Shown: positions 26,993 through 37,600 of the stretch, piece after piece
Layout: every line of letters begins with the position of its first letter
Position numbering within the stretch: the stretch's first letter is position 1
Assembly (NCBI GenBank): GCA_017792365.1
Contig: CP051229.1
Location: 1,860,001 to 1,924,000, forward strand
Length of the DNA: 64,000 bases
Direction of reading: 5' to 3'
Source of the DNA: Hyphomonas sp.
GTDB taxonomy: Bacteria > Pseudomonadota > Alphaproteobacteria > Caulobacterales > Hyphomonadaceae
The notes under the pieces: model-generated
Told to the model about the DNA's origin: nothing
Database searches by the model: none
The model's input: only the letters and a program-made list of their open reading frames with translations
Translations under genes and position numbers: made by a program

Positions 26993-28890
26993 ATGAGACT
27001 GCGCACGCTCGCTATAGCACTCGCCGCTGGCGCCGCCGCGCCGCACGCATTCGCACAGGAGGATGCCCCGCATCCGGGCAAGGCGGTCTATGACGCCTCC
27101 TGCGCATCCTGCCACAACGATCCGCTCAACACGCCCGGCGCCGAACGCGCCGCCCCGCTCTCCGTCCTGCGCAACACGTCCTCGACCGAACTGCGCGCCT
27201 CCCTCACCGGCGACGGCATCATGGCGCCCATGGCCGCCGCCCTCTCCGGCGAACAGCTCGATCAGCTCGTCACGTGGCTGACGGCCGAACAGAAGGCCGC
27301 CACGGTCGAGTGGGACCGGGCCCTCCTCTGCGAAGCCGACAACCGCACCGTCAACGTCTCCGCCGCCAACGGCATGACCTATTTCGGCGCCGACCTGAAA
27401 TCGACCCGCTCGCTTTCCGCCGCCGACGCAGGCCTCTCCGCCAGCGACCTCGCCAATCTCGAGATCGACTACGCCATCGGCATCCCGCGCGCCCAATCGC
27501 TGGGCGTGGGCGTCGCATCCCTAGGCGACACCGCCTTCGTCAATTCCGGCGGCAAGCTCCTCGCCCTCGACGCCGATGAAGGCTGCGCACGCTGGATCTA
27601 CGACGGCGGCGGCTCGCGCACCACGCCGACCATCGCAGAGATCAACGGCAAGACCGCGATCGTCTACGTCACCGGCCGCGGCGACATCAACGTCGTCGAC
27701 GCCGCCACCGGGCAGCAGATCTGGAAAGCCACCGGCCTGCCCGAAAACGGCGTCGGCTCCGTGCGCGGCGGCGTCATCGTCCACAACGACAAGGTCATCG
27801 TCCCGATCTCCGCATCCGGCGTCGCCTCGGGCATGAACCCGACCTTCGAGTGCTGCGAAGGCCACGGCGCCGTCGTCGCGCTCAGCGCCGCCGACGGCTC
27901 CAGGCTGTGGGAATACCACACCATGGAAGACGCCGAGTACAACGGCCTCGTCAGCCCCACCGGCGTCAAGCAGAAGGGCCCGTCCGGCGCCCCGATCTGG
28001 GCCATGCCGACCATCGACGAGAAGCGCAACGCCGTCATCGTCACCACCGGCGAGAACACATCGATGCCGGCCACCGAGACCTCCGACGCCGTCATCTCGA
28101 TCGACCTCGACACCGGCGAACAGAACTGGCTCTTCCAGGCCATGGAGCTCGACGTCTGGAACATGTCCTGCCGGTCGACCGACGCGGACTCCGGACCCAA
28201 CTGCCCATGGCAATTCGACGAAGCCAATATCGGGCGCGACTTCGACTTCGGCGGCGCCGCCATCCTCGTCCGCACCAAGGGCGGCCTCTTCGGCATCGGC
28301 GCACGCGACATCCTGCTCGCCGGCCAGAAGTCCGGCCACATCTGGGCGCTCGATGCGAACAACGGCGAGGTCATCTGGTCCGACCGCGTCGGCGTCGGCT
28401 CCCCGCTGGGCGGCAACCACTGGGGCATCGCCGCAGATCCCGAAACCCAGATCGTCTACGGGTGATCGCCGACTCGATCCCCTCTCCCGAAGGCGAGGCG
28501 GTGCCGGGCGTCTACGCCTATCGCATCCGCGACGGCAAGAAGCTGTGGGAATACCGCGCCCAGGCCGACTGCGACGGCGCGCGCGGCGAAACCATCGTCA
28601 ACTGCGAAACCAAGTTCGGCTTCTCGTCCACCCCGCTGATCGTCGACGGCGTCCTGCTCGCCGCCACGCTCGACGGCAAGCTCTTCGCCTTCGACGGCAA
28701 GACCGGCGACATCAAGGCCGAGATCGATCTCGCAAAACCGCTCGAAACGAAGAACGGCGTCGAAGCCCGCGGCGGCTCGATCGACGCACACGGCGTCTCC
28801 GCCGGAGCGGGCCGCGTCTTCATCTCCTCAGGCTACGGCTCGTTCTCGCAGACCCCGGGCAACGCCGTCATCGCCCTCGGCCCCAAATAG
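26993..28890 (+). CDS. PQQ-dependent dehydrogenase with N-terminal cytochrome c, one frameshift
   Basis: ATG 26993 after AGAGGA; signal peptide ending AFAQ. A cytochrome c domain (CASCHNDP, distal Met probably in GIMAPMAAALSGEQL) precedes an eight-bladed PQQ propeller with repeated blade-closing motifs such as LLALDADEGCARWIY, VVDAATGQQIWKATG and WALDANNGEVIW. The layout matches polyvinyl-alcohol dehydrogenase/PQQ-cytochrome dehydrogenases rather than methanol dehydrogenase. The frame breaks at 28459-28465 (TACGGGTGATC). A fourth G in that run gives YGVIADS and one protein of about 632 residues to the stop at 28890. Substrate probably an alcohol. Confidence 0.83.
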
Positions 28891-28911
28891 CAGCGGGCCC
28901 ATAAACAAAAG

Positions 28912-28944
28912 ACGGCCGGAGGCGTTGATCGCGCCTCCGGCCGT
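28912..28944. terminator. Bidirectional rho-independent terminator
   Basis: Perfect 13-bp inverted repeat ACGGCCGGAGGCG / CGCCTCCGGCCGT with a 7-base loop, between the converging PQQ dehydrogenase and PEBP-like genes. An A-rich flank on the left supplies the T-tract for the minus strand. Confidence 0.85.
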
Positions 28945-28973
28945 TTCCGTTTAACGCTCAGTCTGAACGCGCC

Positions 28974-29648
28974 CTACTGATCGGGCGCCGTATACGTGGC
29001 CTGCAGCGCGCCGGCCGCCAGCACATGGCCCTGCATCGCCGCTTCGACCTCGTCACGCGTCGCGCCGTCGACAAGCCCGAGCTCCTGATCGAGCGCGAAC
29101 AGCTGGAACGTATAATTGTGCACCCCGCTCGGCGGGCGCGGACCAAAATAGACGTTCTCGCGAACGCCGGTCTGGAACGCGCCTTCCGGCGCCGTCACAA
29201 ACGCCGCTTCCAGTCGTGTCACGTCCTCAGGAATGTCCCCAAGCACCCAGTGCAGAAACGGCGGACGACCCGGCAGGTCGGGATCCTCCATGATCAGCGT
29301 GTAGCTCTCCGTGCCCGCCGGCCCCGCCTCCCACGATAGCTGGGGCGAGCGGTTGTCGCCGTAGGCCGAAAACTCCAGCGGAATCGCCTCGCCGGAATCG
29401 AAGCTCTCCGATTCCACATCGATCGTGGGCAGTCCGGTGAACCGCGCGATCGTCAGCTGGTCGGCGGCGGCCCCGGCAAGCGACGCTACCGCCTGCGGCG
29501 TTTCCGGCGCATCCGACGGCCTCACCGGCTGGGTCACATTGGTGGTGTCAGTGTGCCCGCCATTCACGGAACTCGCGTCAGGCGGCGAGTCGGCGCCGCA
29601 CGCCGCGGCGAACGCCAGTGCGAGCACACTTGGCCCAACAGATTTCAT
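28974..29648 (-). CDS. YbhB/YbcL-family (PEBP/Raf-kinase-inhibitor-like) lipoprotein
   Basis: 224 residues. Lipoprotein signal with lipobox FAAAC. After a spacer of about 50 residues comes a phosphatidylethanolamine-binding-protein fold: SPQLSWEAGPAGTESYTLIM, EDPDLPGRPPFLHWVLGDIP and FGPRPPSGVHNYTFQLFALD are the family's ligand-pocket signatures. The bacterial members' role is unknown; they may bind small anionic ligands. The gene ends 67 bases before the plus-strand PQQ gene and is 36 bases downstream of cysK on the same strand, so cotranscription with cysK is possible. Confidence 0.85.
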   Translation of the reverse strand: MKSVGPSVLALAFAAACGADSPPDASSVNGGHTDTTNVTQPVRPSDAPETPQAVASLAGAAADQLTIARFTGLPTIDVESESFDSGEAIPLEFSAYGDNRSPQLSWEAGPAGTESYTLIMEDPDLPGRPPFLHWVLGDIPEDVTRLEAAFVTAPEGAFQTGVRENVYFGPRPPSGVHNYTFQLFALDQELGLVDGATRDEVEAAMQGHVLAAGALQATYTAPDQ

Positions 29649-29684
29649 GAGGTGTCTCCTTGAACCTGGCGACGACGCGCCGGG

Positions 29685-30665
29685 CTAAACGACGCCCTCG
29701 AACAGCATGGTCGACAGGTAGCGTTCGGCAAAGGAAGGCACGATCGCCACCAGTTTCTTCCCGGCATTTTCTCGGCGCTTCCCGATTTCGACGGCCGCGT
29801 TCAGCGCAGCCCCGGTCGAAATCCCGCCGGCAATGCCTTCCAAACGCGCGAGTTTCCGCGACAGTTCCAATGCGCGCTCATTCGGCGAGGGAACGATCTC
29901 GTCGATCAGCGACGTATCCATGTTGGCCGGGATGAATCCGGCCCCAATCCCCTGGATGACGTGCGGGCTGTGCTCGCCGCCGGACAGCACGGGACTGTTC
30001 GTCGGTTCGACCGCAACCATCAGCAGCGAAGGCCGGCGCGGCTTCAAGACGCGGGCGCAGCCGGTGAACGTGCCGCCCGTGCCGACGCCCGAAACGATGA
30101 TGTCGACTTCGCCATTCGTGTCCTTCCAGATCTCCTCGGCGGTCGTGCGCTCGTGGATCGCCGGATTGGACGGATTGTCGAACTGGCTCGGCATCACCGA
30201 ACCCGGCACCTTCGAGAGAATCTCGTTCGCCTTCTCGATCGCCCCGCTCACGCCCTTCTCCTTAGGCGTCAGCTCCAGCTTGGCGCCAAGCAGCGCCAGC
30301 ATCTTGCGCCGCTCGATCGACATCGATTCCGGCATGGTCAGGATCACGTCGTAACCGCGCGACGCGCCGATCAACGCAATGCCGATCCCCGTATTGCCTG
30401 AGGTCGGCTCCACCAGCGTGTTCTTCCCCGGCGCAATCCGTCCGTCGCGCTCAAGGTCCATCACCATGCCGAAGGCGATGCGGTCCTTCACGCTGGCCAT
30501 CGGATTGAAGAACTCCAGCTTCAGCAGCAGGTCGGCGACGATGCCCTCGGACTCCGCAAAGCGCTTCGCCCGCACTAGCGGCGTGTTGCCGATCGTCTCC
30601 AGGATGCTGTCGTAAATTCGCCCGCGGCCGGGCTCGTCGAGTCGGGGAAATCCGTTTCCGGACAT
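29685..30665 (-). CDS. cysK: Cysteine synthase A (O-acetylserine sulfhydrylase)
   Basis: Makes cysteine from O-acetylserine and sulfide. 326 residues, fold-type II PLP enzyme. The Schiff-base Lys is in LEFFNPMASVKDRIAFGMV, the substrate loop is LVEPTSGNTGIGIAL, and the phosphate-binding loop is VSGVGTGGTFTG. ATG 30665 follows GGAG. The family motif NPxxSVKDR is kept; Met replaces the more usual Leu, Ser or Gly. CysE, which feeds and regulates it, is encoded 12 kb away at 42.6 kb. Confidence 0.92.
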   Translation of the reverse strand: MSGNGFPRLDEPGRGRIYDSILETIGNTPLVRAKRFAESEGIVADLLLKLEFFNPMASVKDRIAFGMVMDLERDGRIAPGKNTLVEPTSGNTGIGIALIGASRGYDVILTMPESMSIERRKMLALLGAKLELTPKEKGVSGAIEKANEILSKVPGSVMPSQFDNPSNPAIHERTTAEEIWKDTNGEVDIIVSGVGTGGTFTGCARVLKPRRPSLLMVAVEPTNSPVLSGGEHSPHVIQGIGAGFIPANMDTSLIDEIVPSPNERALELSRKLARLEGIAGGISTGAALNAAVEIGKRRENAGKKLVAIVPSFAERYLSTMLFEGVV

Positions 30666-31002
30666 GGCTTGATCTCCAGCTTGAGGACCGGCCCGCGCCG
30701 GTCCTGCAATCTTTGGTTAGGGTTTGCTCGCAAATCTAGCAAATCATGCCCACGACCGGCGCCCATACCCGTCGAGATGAACACGATAATTTCTCTCGCG
30801 TGTCTGCAGCTAGGATTGTCGTCGCGTCATATGAGAAATATTTGGCGACGCCCCTTGGCGCGACGCACGGCTTGGCGCATTTTGCAGCCACTGAGCGGAT
30901 CCGGGCCCCTCTGGCAGGTATGGCGGTACCTGTGATGTCGGATCCCCTGGGAGCCAGGCTCCAACGCGCCGACGCAGCGCACCGATCTGGAGATCGACCC
31001 CC
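30666..31002. other. Intergenic region between cysK and the TerC gene
   Basis: 337 bases between divergent genes. Because TerC genes are often controlled by the manganese yybP-ykoY riboswitch, I looked for its conserved core and did not find it. The segment 30940-30995 has small hairpins (GGGAGCCAGGCTCC) but nothing diagnostic. Confidence 0.4.
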
Positions 31003-32040
31003 TTGCCGGAAGTCCTGTCGCTAGCCGTAGCAGGCCAGCCGCTGTGGATGTGGTTATCCTTCCTGACCGTCATCCTCTTTCTGCTCTGGCTGGACCTTGG
31101 GTTCTTCAACCGAAAGGACGCCGTCGTCTCCGCAGGCAAGAGCGCGGCGATGTGGTCGATGTTCGCCTGCATGTCGGTCGGCTTCGGCGTGCTGCTGTAT
31201 TTCTTCTACGAACCCAACCCCGAGTTCTACCCGCGCGATGGCGGCCTGCGCGAACAGGCGGTCATCCAGTATTTCACCGGCTACCTGCTCGAGACAGCGC
31301 TGGCGTTCGACAACATCTTCGTCATGTCGCTGGTCTTCACCTATTTCGCCGTGCCGCGAGAATACCAGCACCGCGTCCTCTTCTGGGGCATCCTCGGCGC
31401 CATCGTCTTCCGCGCCCTGTTCATCGGCCTCGGCACCGCGGTGGTGAACCAGTTCACATGGGTGCTGTTCATCTTCGCCGCCTTCCTAATCTACACCGGC
31501 GTGCGCATGCTGTTCGGCGACGATGACGAAGCGCCCAACATGGAAGACAACTTCGTCCTCAAGCTGGTGCGCAGGTTCATCCCGGTCACCCCCGACATTT
31601 ACGGCCGCAAGTTCGTGAAGCGCCTGCCCGACGAGCATGGCGTCGAGAAGCTCTACGCCACCCCGCTCCTGCTGGCGCTGATCTCGGTCGAGGTCGTCGA
31701 CATCATCTTTGCGGTCGACAGCGTCCCCGCCATCCTCGCCGTCACGCAGGACCCGTTCATCGTCTACACATCCAACATCTTCGCCATCCTCGGCCTGCGT
31801 TCGATGTACTTCATGCTTTCAGCCGCGGTGGAACGCTTCACCTACCTCAAGTACGGCCTGTCGCTCGTGCTGGTGCTGATCGGCGGCAAGATCATCTGGA
31901 ACTTCGGGCTCAGCGACGGCCTCGGCCTCGTCCCGCACCTTGAAGCCATGTGGTCCCTGATCGCCACGCTGACTCTGCTGATCGGCGCCATCCTGTTCTC
32001 GCTCTGGGCGACAAGGAAGTCCGGCACGGACCCCTCCTAG
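31003..32040 (+). CDS. TerC-family integral membrane protein (Alx/MeeF-like)
   Basis: 345 residues with about nine membrane helices. Signature acidic residues within the membrane: TGYLLETALAFDNIFVMSLV and LISVEVVDIIFAVDSVPAIL, the paired E/D motifs of TerC/Alx proteins, which are implicated in manganese export and in metalation of secreted enzymes. TTG 31003 with GGAG ten bases upstream is the most plausible start. The stop codon overlaps the mutY stop on the other strand (shared CTAG). Confidence 0.88.
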   Translation: MPEVLSLAVAGQPLWMWLSFLTVILFLLWLDLGFFNRKDAVVSAGKSAAMWSMFACMSVGFGVLLYFFYEPNPEFYPRDGGLREQAVIQYFTGYLLETALAFDNIFVMSLVFTYFAVPREYQHRVLFWGILGAIVFRALFIGLGTAVVNQFTWVLFIFAAFLIYTGVRMLFGDDDEAPNMEDNFVLKLVRRFIPVTPDIYGRKFVKRLPDEHGVEKLYATPLLLALISVEVVDIIFAVDSVPAILAVTQDPFIVYTSNIFAILGLRSMYFMLSAAVERFTYLKYGLSLVLVLIGGKIIWNFGLSDGLGLVPHLEAMWSLIATLTLLIGAILFSLWATRKSGTDPS

Positions 32041-33140
32041 TCTCCCAGCGCCAGCGCAACCGCCTTCCGCCCCACACTCGGCAGGGCCGCTCTGGCGGCC
32101 CTCGCCTCGACCCACTCCCCATCGGCGGCGTCACTCGCCCCGGCCTCCGCGCGCATGACGTCCAGCTTCAGCGAGAAGTGCGTGAACACATGGCGCACCT
32201 CGCCGACCCGCTCCCACGCCCCGTCAAACGGCGCCGCCGCCATCGCGCCCGCCACTTCGCCCTCGACCCATTCCGTAGATGGCGGCATCAGCATCCCGCC
32301 CAGCAAACCGCGCTCAGGCCGCCGCACCAGCAACACCTCGTCACCTCTCACGCCGACGAACGCCACGCCCACACGCTCAGGCCGCTCCGCCTTCGCCGCC
32401 TTCACCGGATACCGTTCCGGCGCCCCCTCAGCCCGGCCCGCGCACCAGTCCGCCAGCGGACACACATCGCACAGCGGCGTCTTCGGCTTGCAAACGCCCT
32501 GACCCAGATCCATCAACGCCTGCGCCGTATCGCCCGCGTCGATCCCGTCCGGCAGCGCGTCGAACATCTCCTGCGCCCGGCCGGCGATCTCCTTCTTGGC
32601 CGCCCGCCAGCCCGCCTGCGTCCCGTCCGAGCCGATGGCGAACAGGCGCGAGACCACCCGCTCGATATTGCCGTCGACCGGCGCGACCTTCTCCCCGAAC
32701 GCAATCGCCGCAATCGCCGCCGAGGTGTAAGGCCCCACCCCGGGCAGCGCCTTCAGCCCGTCACGGTCCTGTGGAAAACCACCCTGCGCGGCGACGAGTT
32801 TTGCACAGGCGTGCAGGTTGCGCGCGCGAGAATAATAGCCAAGCCCCGCCCACGCCGCCGACACCTCGTCCCACCCGGCGTCCGCCAGCGCCTCAACCTT
32901 GGGCCAGCGCTCGACAAACCGTTGAAAATAGGGCGCTACATGCGCCGCAACGGTCTGCTGCAGCATGATCTCGGACAGCCACACACGGTAGGGATCGGGC
33001 CGCTCCCCCCTCAACGCCCCCCCGGGCGGGGTGCGCCAGGGCAGCTCACGGGCATGCCGCCGATACCATTTATCCAGTGCTGTCAGTAACTTGCGCAGGT
33101 TGTGGACGCCCGAATTTCGCTGTTGGCGGGATCTTAGCAA
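32037..33140 (-). CDS. mutY: A/G-specific adenine glycosylase
   Basis: Removes adenine mispaired with 8-oxoguanine. Up to 367 residues. Catalytic Glu in WLSEIMLQQTVAAHVAPYF, helix-hairpin-helix LPGVGPYTSAAIAAIAF, catalytic Asp in APVDGNIERVVSR, and a [4Fe-4S] cluster with exact spacing C-x6-C-x2-C-x5-C (CKPKTPLCDVCPLADWC). The C-terminal half is the Nudix-like 8-oxoG recognition domain. The start is uncertain: TTG 33140 has no obvious ribosome site and the enzyme homology starts near LRKLLTALDKWYRR. Divergent from the DUF721 gene. Confidence 0.92.
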   Translation of the reverse strand: MLRSRQQRNSGVHNLRKLLTALDKWYRRHARELPWRTPPGGALRGERPDPYRVWLSEIMLQQTVAAHVAPYFQRFVERWPKVEALADAGWDEVSAAWAGLGYYSRARNLHACAKLVAAQGGFPQDRDGLKALPGVGPYTSAAIAAIAFGEKVAPVDGNIERVVSRLFAIGSDGTQAGWRAAKKEIAGRAQEMFDALPDGIDAGDTAQALMDLGQGVCKPKTPLCDVCPLADWCAGRAEGAPERYPVKAAKAERPERVGVAFVGVRGDEVLLVRRPERGLLGGMLMPPSTEWVEGEVAGAMAAAPFDGAWERVGEVRHVFTHFSLKLDVMRAEAGASDAADGEWVEARAARAALPSVGRKAVALALGD

Positions 33141-33162
33141 ATCAGTTTAAGGCTGCTTCGTC

Positions 33163-33720
33163 ATGAGCGAACAGCCAAACTGGAAACGCCAGATCACCGA
33201 GCAGGCGGCCATCGCCCGCCTCGAAGCCGTGCGTACAAAGAAACGCTGGTCCCCGGCCAGCCCCCTGCATGTCGCCCTCCACAAGGCCATCACCCCGATC
33301 CTCCGCGAACACGGCCCCGCCGTCGGCTCGCTGGAAGCCCGCTGGCCCGAAATCGTCGGTCCGCAACTCGCCAAGCTCTGCCAGCCCGCCCGTCTCGTTC
33401 CGTCCAAGACCGGCCACACCCTGTTCCTGCGCGCGCCATCCGCCGCGTCTACAGCCATCCAGCACGCAGCCGACACGATCATCGACCGCGTCGAACTGGC
33501 GACGGGCGCGCGCATCAAGGCTATCAAGATCGACCAGACCGCCATGCGCAAGAAAGCCGCGCCGGGCGCAAGCGCCTCTGCCGCCCGCCAGTTGTCGTCG
33601 CAGGAGCGCAAGCAGATCGTCGACGCGCTCGCATCGATCGACTCCCCCGTCGTGCGCCATGCGCTGGCCGAACTCGGCGAAGCCGTCGCCGCCTCCCAGC
33701 CCGCGCGGACTCGCGACTAA
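33163..33720 (+). CDS. DUF721 (DciA-like) protein
   Basis: 185 residues. The central DUF721 domain reads LEARWPEIVGPQLAKLCQPA then LVPSKTGHTLFLRAPSAAST, the KH-like fold of DciA, a loader of replicative helicase. The protein carries the extended C-terminal region seen in alphaproteobacterial members. Conserved gene neighbourhood (mutY divergent, DsbA-like and smc downstream) supports the call. The role in this organism is inferred. Confidence 0.82.
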   Translation: MSEQPNWKRQITEQAAIARLEAVRTKKRWSPASPLHVALHKAITPILREHGPAVGSLEARWPEIVGPQLAKLCQPARLVPSKTGHTLFLRAPSAASTAIQHAADTIIDRVELATGARIKAIKIDQTAMRKKAAPGASASAARQLSSQERKQIVDALASIDSPVVRHALAELGEAVAASQPARTRD

Positions 33721-33887
33721 GTCCGCGACCAGCCGGCGGGATCTGCTCCCAAACCCGCCAGATACACGGATTTCCGCGCCGGAAGTCTTGAACGACCGCG
33801 AGCGGCCAAGGGACTCGAAATCCCCGGCGGCAGCCGCTAGGTTCCGCTTCCGATTAGCTGACCTTCCGCACCGGAGCGCCAGGAACC

Positions 33888-34583
33888 ATGTTGAATACCG
33901 TCATCTCACGCACGCTCACCGCAGCCCTCTCAGTCGCCGCACTGACCCTCGCGGCCTGCTCCGGAGAGACAGGCGGATCAAGCTCCACCCCCGATGTGGA
34001 TGTCGATCCCTATCTCGAAGATGTCGTGATGGGCGATGAATCCGCTCCGGTCGAGATCATCGAGTTCGCCTCGCTCTCCTGCCCCCACTGCCGCGATTTC
34101 TGGAAGCAGGAATTCCCGCGCATCAAGACCAACTATATCGACACGGGCCGGGTCCGCTACGTGCTGAAGGACTTCCCGACCGCGCCGGCGGAACTCGCAA
34201 TCGCCGCCACCGCCATCGCGCGCTGCGCCGGGGAAGACGGCTACTATGAGGTCGTCGATGACGTGTTCACCCAATACCACGACATCATGGACGCCCTGCG
34301 CACCAACACAGGCGTCCTCCCGATCCTCATCCAGATCGGCGACCGCGCCGGCCTGTCGACGGATGAAGTCCGCGCCTGCATCAATCACCCCGGCATCCAG
34401 GACTATATCGACGGCGTGATGACCGAAGCCGCAGAGATGGGCGTCAACTCGACGCCGACGATCTTCGTCAACGGCGAACTGGTGTCGCCCCACGACTACG
34501 AGAGCCTCTCGGCGAAAATCGACTCGATCCTCGACCCTAGCGCGGCGACTGCGGAACCGGCGGCCGCCGAGGGTTCGGAATAG
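33888..34583 (+). CDS. DsbA-family thiol oxidoreductase lipoprotein
   Basis: 231 residues. Lipobox LAAC, then a DsbA-like thioredoxin fold with the CPHC active site (IIEFASLSCPHCRDFWKQ) and the cis-Pro loop in GVNSTPTIFVNGELV. The insertion between them is helical, as in DsbA/DsbG relatives. Expected to form or isomerise disulfides in the periplasm. In Caulobacterales a homologous gene sits directly before smc, as here. A second paralogue is at 44.2 kb. Confidence 0.87.
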   Translation: MLNTVISRTLTAALSVAALTLAACSGETGGSSSTPDVDVDPYLEDVVMGDESAPVEIIEFASLSCPHCRDFWKQEFPRIKTNYIDTGRVRYVLKDFPTAPAELAIAATAIARCAGEDGYYEVVDDVFTQYHDIMDALRTNTGVLPILIQIGDRAGLSTDEVRACINHPGIQDYIDGVMTEAAEMGVNSTPTIFVNGELVSPHDYESLSAKIDSILDPSAATAEPAAAEGSE

Positions 34584-34630
34584 TCACGCCCGCACCCAAG
34601 CGGCGGCGTCGCCTGCATCGGAGCTAATGC

Positions 34631-37600
34631 ATGCACGTCGTCGGCATGAAAATCGCGGGCTTCAAGTCCTTTGTCGACCCGGTCGATGTGCCGATCGAAC
34701 CCGGCCTCACCGGCATCGTCGGTCCCAACGGCTGCGGCAAATCCAATCTGCTCGAAGCGCTGCGCTGGGTGATGGGCGCCGTCTCCGCCAAGGCGATGCG
34801 CGGCGGCGAGATGGACGACCTCATCTTCTCCGGCACCGATATGCGCCCCTCCCGCGAACTGGCGGAAGTCACCGTGCTGCTCGACAATTCCATGCGAACA
34901 GCTCCAGCCGAATACAACGACAACGATATGCTAGAAGTCCGCCGCGCCCTGCGTCGCGGCGCCGGCTCGTCCTTCTCCATCAACGGCCGCACCGTCCGCG
35001 CCCGCGACGTGCAATTGCTGTTCGCCGATGCGTCGACCGGGGCAAACTCGCCCTCGCTGGTGCGCCAGGGCCAGATCTCGGAACTGATATCCTCCAAGCC
35101 CCAGAACCGCCGGAAAATCCTCGAGGAAGCCGCCGGCATCGGCGGTCTCGCCGCCCGCCGGCACGCAGCCGAGCTCAAGCTCAAGGCCGCTCAGGAAAAC
35201 CTCGACCGCGTCGGCGAAGTCATGGCCGAGGTCGAACGACAGGCCAACGCATTGAAGCGCCGGGCCGGCAAGGCGCGCCGCTACCGCGCCCTGTCCGACG
35301 AAATCGCGGCGTTCGAAGCACGCCTCTCCGCCGTTCGCTGGCGCAGCGCCGTCGATGAAGCGGCGGACGCCCGCAAGGCCATCGAGGAAGCCCGAAGAGA
35401 GGAACACGACGCAGCCTCCGAAGCCGGCCGCACGGTCACAGCCGAACTGAAAGCGCGCGAGTTGATCGACCCGCTACGACATGCCGAGACCGAAGCCGCA
35501 GGCAAACTCGGCGTCCAGAAGCTGCAGCAAGCAAAGCTCGAATCCGAACGCACGGCCGCCACCGAGGCGCTGCAGCGGCTCGGCCAGGACATCGTCCGCC
35601 ACGAAGTCGAGCACGCCCGGCTTACCGAGGAAGCCAGCGAGGCGAGACAACGCGCAGAGACAGCCAGCGCCGCCCTCGACGAACTTCCCGCCGAGAGCCC
35701 CGAGGCGCAGCGCGAAGCCGAAGATGCGCTTGCCTCCGCCCTGCAGGTCGCCCGTACACGCCGGGAGCATCTGGAGTCCGATCTCGACCAGCGTCGGCAG
35801 GCGCGCGCGCGGGCCGAAGCCGCCGCCGACGCCGCCCGCCAACGTGTCGACCTCGAGGCCGAACGGCTCGACCGTACCGAGAAAGAGCTGTCGCGTATTG
35901 CCGTCGACCTTGGCGCGCTCGATGATCTTGAAGCACTCGCAACCCGCCTTACCAGCGCTCGCGAACGCCACGCCTCAGCCGACACGGCGGCGACCGAAGC
36001 GCAATCCGCCCTCGCAACAGCCAACGCCCGCGCCGAAGCCGCCCGCAAGGAAGAAACGCGCCTGACCCCGCCGCTTCAGGCCGCCGAGCAGCGCGTCCGC
36101 GAGATCGAAGCGGAACTTGCGGCGCTAGAACGACTGCTCCGAACCGACAGCGGCGAACGCCACACGCCAGTCGCCGAAGCAATTGATCCAAGGGGCCTCG
36201 ATCGCGCGCTCGCCGCCGCGCTTGATGCCGACCTCGACGCCTCGGAGAACGCCGCCGCCACCGCCTACTGGACGATGCGAGCAACCTCCGCGCTCGCCGC
36301 CCTGCCTGAAGGCGCCCAGCCGCTCTCCCAGGCCATCGAGGCGCCTCCCGTTCTGGCCGCGCGCCTGTCGCAGGTCGGTCTCGTCGACCGCGCAGACGGC
36401 GAACGCCTGCAGTCCCAGCTAAAACAGGGCCAGCGCCTCGTCTCGCGTGAGGGCGATCTCTGGCGCTGGGACGGCTTCGTCCGCACGCACCAGGCCGCCC
36501 TCACCGCATCCGAGCGCCTCGCCAACCACGCGCGCCGCAAGGCGCTGAAGTCAGAGTTCAGAACCGCAAACGAGCAGCTCCAGAAAGCGGCCGCCGAGCG
36601 GGCGAAGGCATCCGAAACTCTGACAGCCGCCGAACTTGACGTCATGGAGCGTCGCCGGCGCCTGCCCGATCTTATGCGCGCCGCCAACGAAGCGCGCGAG
36701 GCGCTGATGCGCGCCGAACAGGAACACGATCGCCACGAACTCAAGGCTGGCGCGCTGCGCGAAACACATGCGCGACTGACCGCCGATCGCGACGAGCGCA
36801 ATGCAAACGTCCAGGCGGCCCGCGCCGCCCTCAATGCCGCTCCAACGGTCGGCGACAGCGCCGATCTCGACGAGCGCGCAGCACGACTGGCCGACGCACG
36901 CGAAGAGGAGCGCAACGCAATTGCGGCGCTCGACGCATTCCGGCGCGACCGCGAACGCAACGCCCTCCAGCGCCGCAACCTGACACGCGAGCGCGACGAC
37001 TGGACCGCGCGAGAAACGCAAGTGACCACAAGACTGCAAGCCTCGGCGCGCGACCTCGCCAGCGCCCGGGACGCCTACGCGTCCGCTGAAACCCGGCCGC
37101 CCGAGATCCAGTCGCGCCTCGATGAGCTCGCGACAGGGATCGAGGCCGCCGAACGCGCGCGCCAGTCCGCCGCCGACAGGCTAGCCGAAGCCGAGGCAAA
37201 GCTGCGCGAGGCCGAGTTCGCCGCCCGCGCCGGCCGCGACCGCAGCGCAACCGCACGCGAGAGTCTCGTCCGCGCCGAGGCCCGCCTCGAAGCCGCCCAG
37301 CGACGCGAAACGGAAATCGCGGAGGCGGTGCAGTCCGCCTTCGACCGCCCGCTGGAAGAACTCGAAGCCCTTGTCGCCGAAGCCGACGCACACGACGCCG
37401 ACGAGAACCAGCAACCACCCGCCTCAGCCGCAGAGATGGACGCCCGCCTCGCCGACCTGCGCCGCCAGCGGGACCAGCTCGGCGCCGTCAACATGGAAGC
37501 CGACGAGCAGCTGACCGAAATCACCGGACGCATCGGCCTCCAGGTCGAAGAGCGGGACGACTTGATCGCCGCCATCGCCCGCCTGCGCGAAGGCGTCGAC

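Noticed and set aside
26798-27496. 232-codon minus-strand frame before and over the PQQ dehydrogenase
   Set aside because: Gly/Ala/Glu-rich antisense frame overlapping a clear cytochrome c domain on the other strand.
30666-31002. Possible yybP-ykoY manganese riboswitch before TerC
   Set aside because: The conserved core loops and flanking helices could not be found; small hairpins only.
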